This document shows, in pieces, positions 10,028-18,400 of a stretch of 64,000 nucleotides of DNA; within the stretch, counting starts at the first letter, position 1, and each line of letters starts with the position of its first letter. This stretch comes from Mycobacterium sp. NS-7484 (GTDB taxonomy: Bacteria; Actinomycetota; Actinomycetes; Mycobacteriales; Mycobacteriaceae), in the NCBI RefSeq assembly GCF_001953975.1, contig NZ_MBEJ01000069.1, forward strand, positions 90,158 through 154,157. Reading direction: 5' to 3'. Under the pieces are notes generated by a model. That model did no database searches. It was not told the DNA's origin and saw only the letters and a list, made by a program, of their open reading frames with translations. The translations under genes were made by a program, and so were the position numbers.

Positions 10028-10046
10028 ATAAGCAAGCCTGCCCTAA
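10028..10046 (-). promoter_or_regulatory. Predicted IdeR iron box upstream of the mbtT-mbtC-mbtD-mbtE operon
   Basis: Read on the minus strand the 19 bases are TTAGGGCAGGCTTGCTTAT, matching 13 of 19 positions of the IdeR consensus TTAGGTTAGGCTAACCTAA by hand count. It lies between the mbtB stop and the next ORF, 15 bases before its GTG, with a TANNNT element (TAGAGT) just upstream. This suggests that the genes after mbtB form a separately iron-repressed transcript. Confidence 0.6.
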
Positions 10047-10063
10047 CTGAAGTAACTCTAACC

Positions 10064-13000
10064 TTAGTTGCCGAACGCCGGTTCTGGGGATGTGCGTCCC
10101 AACTCGGACGCAACTTCGGCGCTGTCCATGCCGCTGACCTCCAGGTACAGCTCGGACACCAGCTGAAGACGGTCTGACCCGGCTTCCCTTGCGGTCAACA
10201 GCGCGGCCATGGCCGCGACGGTGCGAGCCGCGAAGATGTCGGCGACCATCACCGTCGAGGTGTCCAACCAGTCGCGGATTCGGGCCACGAGCTGGGTGCC
10301 CAGCACCGAGTCCCCACCGAGGGCGAAGAAATCGTCGTCGACACCCACGCCGGTCTGCCCCAGGACGTCTCCGACGATCCCGCACAGGGCCGTTTCCAGT
10401 GGGTCCGACGGCTCCCGGTATGCCCTCGTCTCGGGTGCCCCGAGCGCAGCCAGCATCCGGATCGCCGCCTTGCGGTCGGTCTTGCCCCGGGCGTATGGGA
10501 GCTGATCGGCGATCAGCAGGACCTGAGGAATCATGTGGGCGGGGACCAGCTCGGCCATCGCCGCGACCACCGCCTCCTGATCCAGGCCCCCGTCCGCACC
10601 GGCCCGATCGGCCCGGACCACCGCTCCCAGCAGATCGTGGCCTCCGTCGACGGGTACCAGCACCGCCACCGCCGCATCGACGCCCGGGACGCGGCACAGC
10701 GCGGCCTCGACCTCGCCGAGTTCGATGCGGAAGCCGCTGACCTTGATCCGGTGATCGGCCCGGCCGACGAACTCCAGCGTCCCGTCGGGCCAGGACCGCA
10801 CCAGGTCCCCGGTGCGGTACCAGCGCCGCCCGTCGTGTTCGACGAAGCGTTCGGCAGTCAGGTCGGGCCGCCCGCGGTACCCGCGGGCGATACCCCGCCC
10901 ACCGACCCACAGCTCGCCCGGAACCCAGTCGGGGCAGTCCTCACCCCGCGCGTCGACCACCCGGCAGCAGTTGTTGGGCAGCGGTACCCCGAACGGCACC
11001 GCGGTCCAATGCGCGGGCAGGGCGTCGTCGTCGAACCCGACTTCGAAGATGGTGTTGTGCGTCGCGGTCTCGGTGGCCCCGCCGAGCCCGGCGAACCGCA
11101 CCCGCGGTGACGCGGCCCGCAATGCGCGCACCAGGTCCGGACGCACCCAGTCACCGCCGGTGGGCACCACGCGCAACGAGGACAAGGGACCGGCGCCTGT
11201 GTCGGATGCGCCGGCTCCGCCGGCGGTGCCAGATGCGCCGGCTCCGCCGGCGGCGACCAGCATCTCCAGCCAGCCCGTCAGGAAGTGCAGAACCGTGACT
11301 TGGTGCTCGTCGATCAGCCTGACCCAGACGTCCGGATCCCGGCGGTCCCCCTCGTCGACGACCACCATCGAACCACCCGAGCGCAGGGTCCCGTAGACGT
11401 CGATCACCGACAGGTCGCATTCCAGGTGCGACAACGCCAGACAGCGATCGGCCGGGCCGATGCCGAAATGATCGTTGATGAACTCGATGGTGTTCATCGC
11501 CGCGTCGTGGGTGATCTCGACGCCCTTGGGCTCGCCGGTGGAACCCGAGGTGAACAATACGTAGGCCAGATCCGACGGCTCGACCTCAACGGGAACGAAA
11601 TGCGTTGGGTCACCGATGATCTCGGCGTCGGCCACGGTCAGGTGCGGCAGGTGGGGATGGTCGTCCCCCGCCCCGCAGATCAGCGCGAAGTCCACGCCAC
11701 CGGTATGCAGGATGCGCTCGGCACGATCCGCGGGCTGATCCACCCCGACCGGCAGATACGCGGCGCCGACCATCGAGATGGCCAGCAGCGCGATGACCTG
11801 TTCGACGCTCTTGGGGCCCAGCACCGCGACCACCTCACCGCGGCACACACCGCGGGACTGCAGCGCAGCCGCGACGGCCAGCACCTTGTCCTGCAGCTCG
11901 CCGTAGCTGAGGTTGCCGGCACTGCAGAACACCGCGGGCGCGTCGGGCGTGGCTGCGGCGTTGGTGCGGAATCCGGTGTGCAGCACGTCGCCGCTGGGAG
12001 TCGAGACCGATCCGTTGAGCTCGGCCCGCACCTGGCGTTGCTGCTCGGAGATCGCCGGCGGGTCGGCGGTATCCCAGGCCGCGTCATCGGCGGCCAGGCG
12101 ACGCAGTTCGGCGAGGTGGTAGGCGAACATGGCCTCGGCAACACCGGGCCGGAAGGCCTCGGTCCGTACGTCCCAGTTGATCATCAGGCCCTCGGCCAGC
12201 GGGGTCGCCTGGGCATCGATGAGCACCTGGGGGCCCTGCGAGATGGTCCACACCGGGGCCCCGAACTGATCGGTGACATCACCGGCGAACAGGTCACCCA
12301 GGCCGAGGGCACTGGTGTAGACGATGGTGGCCAACGTCTGGCTGCCGCGGTGGCGGCTCATGTCACGCAGCACGTCGAGCCCGGACACCGACGAATGCGC
12401 GGCCGTGGCGTGCAGGGTCTCCTGCACCACCCGAGCCCGTTCGGTGGCCGTTGCGGCCCCGGTCAAGTCGATGTCGAGCAACAGTGACGAGGTGAAGTCA
12501 CCGACAAGCTTGTCCACGTCGGGGTGATAGGGCTCGCGGCCGAACATCGGCAGGTTGAGCAAGAACCGCGACTGCGTCGACCAGTGCGCCAGCGCGTTCG
12601 CATACGACGCACCGACCGCCATGGCCGGGGTGATGCCACGTCGATGCGCCGCGGCGAACAGTGCGTCGCGCGTCGGCACGTCGAGGATCTCCCACAGCCG
12701 GATACTGCGGTGCGGGTTGCGCTGATCGGACAACGGAACCAGCGGCAGTGCAGGCGGATCCGGCAGATCCGGCACCCGCTCGCCCCACCACTGCACGTCC
12801 TGTTGCGACGGTGGGGGCGCCGTGGCGGTCAGCCGGGCCCGGTACTCGCGGTAGGTGTAGCCCAACTCGGGCAGGTCGGCACCGCGGTAGAGCGCGGCCA
12901 GGTCGGCCATGAAATTGCGGTAACTCACCGCATCCGCGCACTGCATGTCCATATCGACATGGAGGCGTGTGCGTCCGCCGGGCAGCAGCGACAGGCTCAG

Positions 13001-13639
13001 CTGTAGCACCTCGTCGTGCAGCATCTGGTGGGATTTGGACTCCCTGGTGAGCTCCAACTGTTCTTCTGCGGCAGCCGGATCCAGGTCGCGCAGGTCATAG
13101 ATAGTGACCGGCAGCGGGCGGTCACCGATCCGCTGCGTGCCGTCGGGCAGGATCTCGACCCGCAACATCGGATGACGCGCGGCCAGCTTCTCCGCCGCGG
13201 CGCTCAGCCGCTGCGGATCGACGTCGACGCCGTCGAATTCGACGTAGAGGTGGGCGCCGACGCCGCCGAGTTGCTGGTCGTTGTTGCGCCCCACCCAGAA
13301 CGCATGCTGGATGGGTGCCAGCGGGAACGGCTCATCGTCGGCACCGCCACCGACACCGCCACCGGCGGTGTCGGTGACCGTGTCTTCGGCTTCCGCGTTC
13401 GGGACGTGTTCGGCGACCAGATCGATCCACGCGGAGATGGTGGGATTTGCTGCCAGAGCGGCAAACCCGACATTGATGCCCTGCTTGCGCCACCGGCCCG
13501 ACAGCGACATCATGCGGATCGAGTCGAGCCCGGAGGCGATCAGGTCGGCGTCAGGGTCGACCTCGTCAGGGCTTACCCCCAGGAGCGCGGCGACCTCGTC
13601 ACGAACCGTTTGGGAACTTGTCGCAACCACACTCACCAC
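10064..13639 (-). CDS. mbtB: Mycobactin NRPS MbtB (ArCP-Cy-A-PCP), phenyloxazoline synthase without thioesterase
   Basis: Accepts the aryl group from MbtA on its N-terminal carrier domain and condenses and cyclises it with serine or threonine to the phenyloxazoline head of mycobactin. The 1191 residues show: aryl carrier site SGLDSIRM (Ser40); a cyclisation-type condensation domain with the D-x4-D variant in HVDMDMQCAD; an adenylation domain with LFTSGSTGEPKG; and a C-terminal carrier site LGGDSVLG. The protein ends about 60 residues later, so the thioesterase domain described in the longer M. tuberculosis protein is absent (see mbtT). A Gly/Ala-rich tandem repeat interrupts the A domain near residues 794-811. 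The start is uncertain: GTG codons at 13639, 13636 and 13630 all follow GGAGG. Confidence 0.94.
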   Translation of the reverse strand: MVSVVATSSQTVRDEVAALLGVSPDEVDPDADLIASGLDSIRMMSLSGRWRKQGINVGFAALAANPTISAWIDLVAEHVPNAEAEDTVTDTAGGGVGGGADDEPFPLAPIQHAFWVGRNNDQQLGGVGAHLYVEFDGVDVDPQRLSAAAEKLAARHPMLRVEILPDGTQRIGDRPLPVTIYDLRDLDPAAAEEQLELTRESKSHQMLHDEVLQLSLSLLPGGRTRLHVDMDMQCADAVSYRNFMADLAALYRGADLPELGYTYREYRARLTATAPPPSQQDVQWWGERVPDLPDPPALPLVPLSDQRNPHRSIRLWEILDVPTRDALFAAAHRRGITPAMAVGASYANALAHWSTQSRFLLNLPMFGREPYHPDVDKLVGDFTSSLLLDIDLTGAATATERARVVQETLHATAAHSSVSGLDVLRDMSRHRGSQTLATIVYTSALGLGDLFAGDVTDQFGAPVWTISQGPQVLIDAQATPLAEGLMINWDVRTEAFRPGVAEAMFAYHLAELRRLAADDAAWDTADPPAISEQQRQVRAELNGSVSTPSGDVLHTGFRTNAAATPDAPAVFCSAGNLSYGELQDKVLAVAAALQSRGVCRGEVVAVLGPKSVEQVIALLAISMVGAAYLPVGVDQPADRAERILHTGGVDFALICGAGDDHPHLPHLTVADAEIIGDPTHFVPVEVEPSDLAYVLFTSGSTGEPKGVEITHDAAMNTIEFINDHFGIGPADRCLALSHLECDLSVIDVYGTLRSGGSMVVVDEGDRRDPDVWVRLIDEHQVTVLHFLTGWLEMLVAAGGAGASGTAGGAGASDTGAGPLSSLRVVPTGGDWVRPDLVRALRAASPRVRFAGLGGATETATHNTIFEVGFDDDALPAHWTAVPFGVPLPNNCCRVVDARGEDCPDWVPGELWVGGRGIARGYRGRPDLTAERFVEHDGRRWYRTGDLVRSWPDGTLEFVGRADHRIKVSGFRIELGEVEAALCRVPGVDAAVAVLVPVDGGHDLLGAVVRADRAGADGGLDQEAVVAAMAELVPAHMIPQVLLIADQLPYARGKTDRKAAIRMLAALGAPETRAYREPSDPLETALCGIVGDVLGQTGVGVDDDFFALGGDSVLGTQLVARIRDWLDTSTVMVADIFAARTVAAMAALLTAREAGSDRLQLVSELYLEVSGMDSAEVASELGRTSPEPAFGN
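11205..11258. repeat. 27-bp tandem repeat (two copies) inside mbtB
   Basis: Two consecutive copies begin gatgcgccggctccgccggc at 11205 and 11232, period 27 bases. The period is a multiple of three, so the frame is kept. On the coding strand it encodes nine-residue units AGGAGASGT and AGGAGASDT, a low-complexity Gly/Ala insertion in the adenylation domain of MbtB. Confidence 0.8.
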
Positions 13640-13665
13640 GCCTCCGAATCATTCGCACCGAACTC

Positions 13666-13684
13666 TTAGTGCAGGCTGTCCTAA
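13666..13684. promoter_or_regulatory. Predicted IdeR iron box 1 in the mbtA-mbtB divergent promoter
   Basis: TTAGTGCAGGCTGTCCTAA on the plus strand matches 14 of 19 IdeR consensus positions by hand count and is near-palindromic. It lies 27 bases before the mbtB start and 64 before mbtA, so it can serve both divergent genes. In M. tuberculosis the same intergenic region is an established IdeR target. Confidence 0.75.
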
Positions 13685-13685
13685 C

Positions 13686-13704
13686 TTTGTGGAGGTTACC
13701 CTAT
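13686..13704. promoter_or_regulatory. Weaker second IdeR-like box in the mbtA-mbtB region
   Basis: TTTGTGGAGGTTACCCTAT matches 12 of 19 consensus positions and begins two bases after box 1, the tandem layout expected for two IdeR dimers. It contains TACCCT at 13697-13702, a plausible -10 element for mbtA, so binding here would block that promoter. The match is weak enough that it could be chance. Confidence 0.45.
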
Positions 13705-13748
13705 ATTCGATCTGTCAACAGACCCACCCGACGGGAGTCACAACACCG

Positions 13749-15398
13749 ATGACCACCGGTTTTGACCGTGAACAGGACGAACTGGCAAACGGATTCACGC
13801 CGTTCCCCTCCGACCGCGCCGAGGTGTACCGCCAGGCCGGGTACTGGCAGGGCAAAACCCTGGACAGCATCTTGCGCGATGCCGCCGCCCGTTGGCCGGA
13901 CAAGGCGGCCGTGGTGGACGTCACCGGGAGCGCCACCTTCGGCGAGCTCGACGCCCTGGCCGACCGCATCGGCGCGGCGCTTTCCGCCCGTGGCATCGCG
14001 CCCGGCGACCGGATCCTGGTGCAACTGCCCAACACCCGCGAATTCGCCGTCGCCGCTTTCGGTTTGCTTCGCGCCGGGGCGGTTCCGGTGTTCTGCCTAC
14101 CCGGTCACCGTTCGGCCGAGCTCGGGCATTTCGCCGAGGTGAGCGGGGCTGTCGGGTTGGTGATCCCCGACGTCGCCGCCGGTTTCGACTACCGTGACCT
14201 GGCCGCACAACTGGTGGCCACACACCCGCGGGTGCACCATGTGCTCGTCGACGGTGACCCGGGCGCCTTCGAATCATGGTCTGCCCTCAAGGATTTCGCC
14301 GAGCCGGGGCCACCGAACGTCACCGTCGACACCACGTCGCCCGCAGTGCTGCTGGTCTCCGGCGGCACCACCGGACTGCCCAAGCTCATCCCCCGCACCC
14401 ATGAGGACTACCTCTACAACGCCACGGCCTGTGCCCAGGCCTGCGAGATGGTGCACGACGATGTCTATCTGGCGGCACTACCGGCCGGCCACAACTTCCC
14501 GTTGGCCTGCCCAGGCCTGCTCGGCTCGATGACGGTCGGGGCAACCACCGTCTACACCGACGACCCGAGCCCCGAATCGGCCTTCGCCCTGATCAACACC
14601 CACCGTGTCACGGTGACCGGTCTGGTCAACGCCCTGGCCAAGCTGTGGGCCCAGGCCTGCGACTGGGAACCGGTACTGCCGACCTCGCTGCGCGTGGTCC
14701 AGGTGGGTGGATCGCGCATGTCCCCGGAGGAGGCCCGGTTCGTCCGCGAGGGCCTGAGCCCCGGCCTGCAGCAGATCTTCGGAATGGCCGAAGGGATGCT
14801 GAATTTCACCCGGCCCGGTGACCCGGTAGACGTGGTGGAGAACACCCAGGGCCGGCCGATGTCTCCGCACGACGAGATGCGGGTGGTCGACGAGGACGGC
14901 CACGAGGTCGCGTCCGGCCGCGAAGGTGAGCTGCTGGTCCGCGGCCCGTACACGTTCAACGGCTACTACCGCGCCGAGGAGGCCAACGCACGCTCGTTCA
15001 GTCCCGACGGGTTCTTCCGCACCGGCGACCGGGTCCGGATCTTCACCGACGGGCCACGGGCCGGCTATGTGGAGGTGACCGGGCGCATCAAGGACGTCAT
15101 CCACCGCGGCGGTGAGACGGTGTCAGCCACGGACCTCGAAGACCACCTGCTGGCCCACCCCGCGGTGTACGCGGCTGCCGCGGTGGCGTTGCCCGACGAG
15201 TATCTCGGCGAGAAGATCTGCGCTGCAGTGGTTTTCAAGGGCGCACCGGTCAGCCTGGTTCAGCTCAACGAATTCCTGGACCAACGTGGCGCATCCGCCC
15301 ACGCCAGGCCCGACGTTCTGGTCCCGATGCCGACCTTGCCCACCGCCGTGGTGGGCAAGGTCGACAAGAAGAAGCTCGTCGCCACGATCACCGGGTGA
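13749..15398 (+). CDS. mbtA: Salicyl-AMP ligase MbtA (aryl-acid adenylating enzyme)
   Basis: Activates salicylate as the acyl adenylate and loads it on the MbtB aryl carrier domain. The 549-residue protein is a stand-alone ANL-family ligase: P-loop-type motif VSGGTTGLPKLIPRTH, then GMAEGMLNFTRPGD, the hinge-region TGRIKDVIHRGGE, and the C-terminal lysine motif VGKVDKKKL. The frame is open to 13281, but I chose ATG 13749 because upstream sequence is antisense to mbtB and carries the iron boxes, and because family proteins begin near this point. It converges with the polyketide synthase gene, six bases away. If that synthase makes 6-methylsalicylate, MbtA is the likely enzyme to activate it too; that is inference. 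Confidence 0.95.
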   Translation: MTTGFDREQDELANGFTPFPSDRAEVYRQAGYWQGKTLDSILRDAAARWPDKAAVVDVTGSATFGELDALADRIGAALSARGIAPGDRILVQLPNTREFAVAAFGLLRAGAVPVFCLPGHRSAELGHFAEVSGAVGLVIPDVAAGFDYRDLAAQLVATHPRVHHVLVDGDPGAFESWSALKDFAEPGPPNVTVDTTSPAVLLVSGGTTGLPKLIPRTHEDYLYNATACAQACEMVHDDVYLAALPAGHNFPLACPGLLGSMTVGATTVYTDDPSPESAFALINTHRVTVTGLVNALAKLWAQACDWEPVLPTSLRVVQVGGSRMSPEEARFVREGLSPGLQQIFGMAEGMLNFTRPGDPVDVVENTQGRPMSPHDEMRVVDEDGHEVASGREGELLVRGPYTFNGYYRAEEANARSFSPDGFFRTGDRVRIFTDGPRAGYVEVTGRIKDVIHRGGETVSATDLEDHLLAHPAVYAAAAVALPDEYLGEKICAAVVFKGAPVSLVQLNEFLDQRGASAHARPDVLVPMPTLPTAVVGKVDKKKLVATITG

Positions 15399-15404
15399 GG
15401 CCGC

Positions 15405-18400
15405 CTAACCGCCCGCCGAAACCTCGCACTCCACCGCGGGGGTCAGCATCTCGATGATCCGGGCCGTCACGGCCGCCGCGGTGGGGTGCTCCCACAACAG
15501 TGTCGGCGGCAGCGACAGCCCGGTCTGCTTTTCCAGCTGACGGCGCAGGCGCACGGTCATGATCGAGTCGACACCGAGCTCGACCAGCGGCAGGTCGATG
15601 TTGACGTCGGCTTCGGGCAGCCCCAATTGGCTTGCCACCGCAGTCAAAACGTGGGCAGCGACGTGCTCGGTGTCGAACTCCCCCGCCGCCGTCACCGGCT
15701 CGGCGTCACGGTCAGGCTCCTCCTCAGGCGCCACATCCGCCAGGATGGGCACCGCGGCAGCAGCCGGAAGGACCGGCAGCACCACGACATTGGCGGTGTT
15801 TTCCCGCATGGCGAGATCCAGCGCGCGCATCGCGTCGTCGGCGGCCACCGTCCCCATGCCGAGCGCATCGAGCTGGGCGGCAACGAATTCCGATGTCGAT
15901 CCCATCCCCAGCCCGCGCCACGCGGTCCACGCCACGGCCGTGGTGCGGTCACCCAGGCTGCGCCGGTGACGCGCCATCACATCGAGGAATGAGTTGGCGC
16001 AGCCGTAGGCGCCCTGGCCCGGGAAGCCGGCCAGATAGCCACACGAGGAGAACAGCACCATCCAGTCGAGTTGCCCGGGCGGGAACACCTCGTTCAGCAC
16101 GAACGTGCCGTGCACCTTCGGATGCATCGCCGCGGCGAACTCGTCGGACGTGGTATTCATCAGTAGCGCACCGGCTTCCACGCCGGCGGCATGGATCACC
16201 CCGCGCACCGGTGGCAGTGGCCGCAGCACCTCACGCAGGGCATCGGCCGATCCGGGCGCTCCGAGGTCGACCGAGGCCACGGTGACCGATACGCCACGCT
16301 CTTCCAATGCGGTGACCGCGCGGACCGCCGCCGACTGGTTGCCGTGTGTCCAGGCCGACCGATCCCCCAGACCGGAGCGCGACAGCAGCACCAGACGCCG
16401 CGCCCCGAGATCGGCCAGGCGCTGGGCCATCCGCAGGCCGAGGACGCCGGTTCCCCCGGTGATCAGATAGGTGCCGCCGGGTACGCAGTGCATCTGAGCA
16501 TCCTGCGCGGCGGCGGCACCCGATTCCGAGGCGGCGAGGCGGGCCGCGAAATTCACGCCGTCGCGGACCACCACTACGCCGTGGCCGGGCAGCGAGCCCA
16601 GCGCAGTCAGCGGCAAACACCCGTCGGCCACGTCCACGACACCGCCCCACAGCTGGGGATGCTCGGCGGCGGCCACGCGGCCCAGTCCCCACAGCGGTGC
16701 GTGGATGAGGTCGCCGCCCTCGTGGACGCCGATGGTGAGCGCCCACAACCGCGCGGACACGCCCAGCCGCTGTTGCACGGCCAGTGTCCTGGTCACGAGG
16801 TCCACCGCCGTTTCGGGCGAGTCATCGTCACGCGGCAGCACCAGGACCACCGGGGAATCTCCGAGTGTGACCGGAAGGGAACCGGACTCGATGAGCGTTT
16901 CCAGCTCTTCGGGTTCTTCCACCGCCCGATACGGCACCGCCGCCGCGGTGAGATCGTCGACCGCGGATTCCAACCGGTCCACGTCTCCACCGACGAGCAC
17001 GACGCCGCTCGGCGACTGCTCGTCGCGCGCCGACACCGGATGCCAGGCCACCCGATGCACGATCCGGCGGGTGTCGGCGGCCGACCATTCCCGTCCGGGG
17101 TTCTCCAATTCCTCGAAGGTCATCCCGCCGATCGCCAGCAGCACCGCCCCGGTTTCGTCGGTGATCACCACATCGGTCGTGGTGGTGCCGGGCCGTCGCC
17201 GCACCGACAGCATCGCGGTGGCCTGCGGGGCCCCATACACGTGCACCCGCTCGATACGGGCGGGCATCCGCAGCCGCGGCGGCCCGTCGAAGATGGTCGA
17301 GGCGGCCGAGGTCGCCGCGTCCACCAACGACGCCCACGTGCAGGGTTGTGAGCCATCAGCCTCCGAGCTCACCGATGCCAGCAGTTCACCCTCGCCGCGG
17401 CGAAGATCTTTGATGACCCACTCGAATCCCATTGCTGCCACCCCGAGTTCGGCAAGGGTGTCGATCACATGCCGCGGCGCCAACTGCTCGGTGCAGCGCG
17501 CCCGCGCGGCGACCAGATCGATTGCGGCGAGAGCACTCTCGACCGGGACGTCGTCGGCCGGCACCACTGCGCTGCTGTGCGTCAGCCACCCCCCGTCCTG
17601 CCCCTCGGCGAGGCGCGAGGCCAGTGTCAGCTCACGGTCCTGCAAAACCACCTGCAGATCGCGGGCGCGCGCCGGCGCCACCGGGGTACGCAAGCGCACG
17701 TCCGTTATCGCGGCGCCGACTGGTGTTGCGGCGCCCGCGCCGGTGCCGTTGCCGGCCGCCGTCAGGAATGTGTTCAACAGCACTGCGGCAGGCACGATCT
17801 CGGTCCCCTGCACCGGATGGTCGCCGGGGTAGGGCCGGGTGTCGAAGTCGAGCCGGGTCTGCCACATCCGGGTGGCGACGGTGCCGGCCACCTCGGTGCG
17901 CCCGCCCAGCAACGTGTGGCCGGCGGTGTCGTGTACGGCGCGCCCGCCGGGCGGCGGGCTGGGCGTCCGCCAGAACCGCCGGTGCTGCCATTGGGTGACG
18001 GGCAACTCGGCATCCCACGAATCAACCGCTGCCACACCGCGCTCGACGTCGGCACCGTGGCAGTACAACGACGCGACCGCCGCCGTGACCGCAGCCGACT
18101 CAGACGTGTTGCGTCGCAGCAACGGGACGACAGCGTGGTCGTCCATGCCCAGGTGCAGCAAGGTCTCCACGACCGAATGTGACACCACCGGATGCGCGGA
18201 CACCTCCAGGAACAGCCGGTGCCCGTCCTCGGCGGCTGCCGTGACGGCCTCGGCGAACCGCACCTGGCCGCGCAGGTTCTGCACCCAGTAGTCGGCGTTG
18301 CGCGGTGCGGCCGACCGCGGATCGGCCAAAGCCGTGGTGTACAGCGGGATCTCGGCTTCGCTGGGTGGCTGAAGACGCGCGACGTTCTCGGCCAGGGCAG

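Noticed and set aside
11205..11258. Direct repeats as a CRISPR fragment
   Set aside because: The copies are contiguous without spacers and encode an in-frame peptide repeat.
13281..13748. N-terminal extension of mbtA to 705 residues
   Set aside because: It would overlap mbtB and the iron-box promoter, and family proteins start near 13749.
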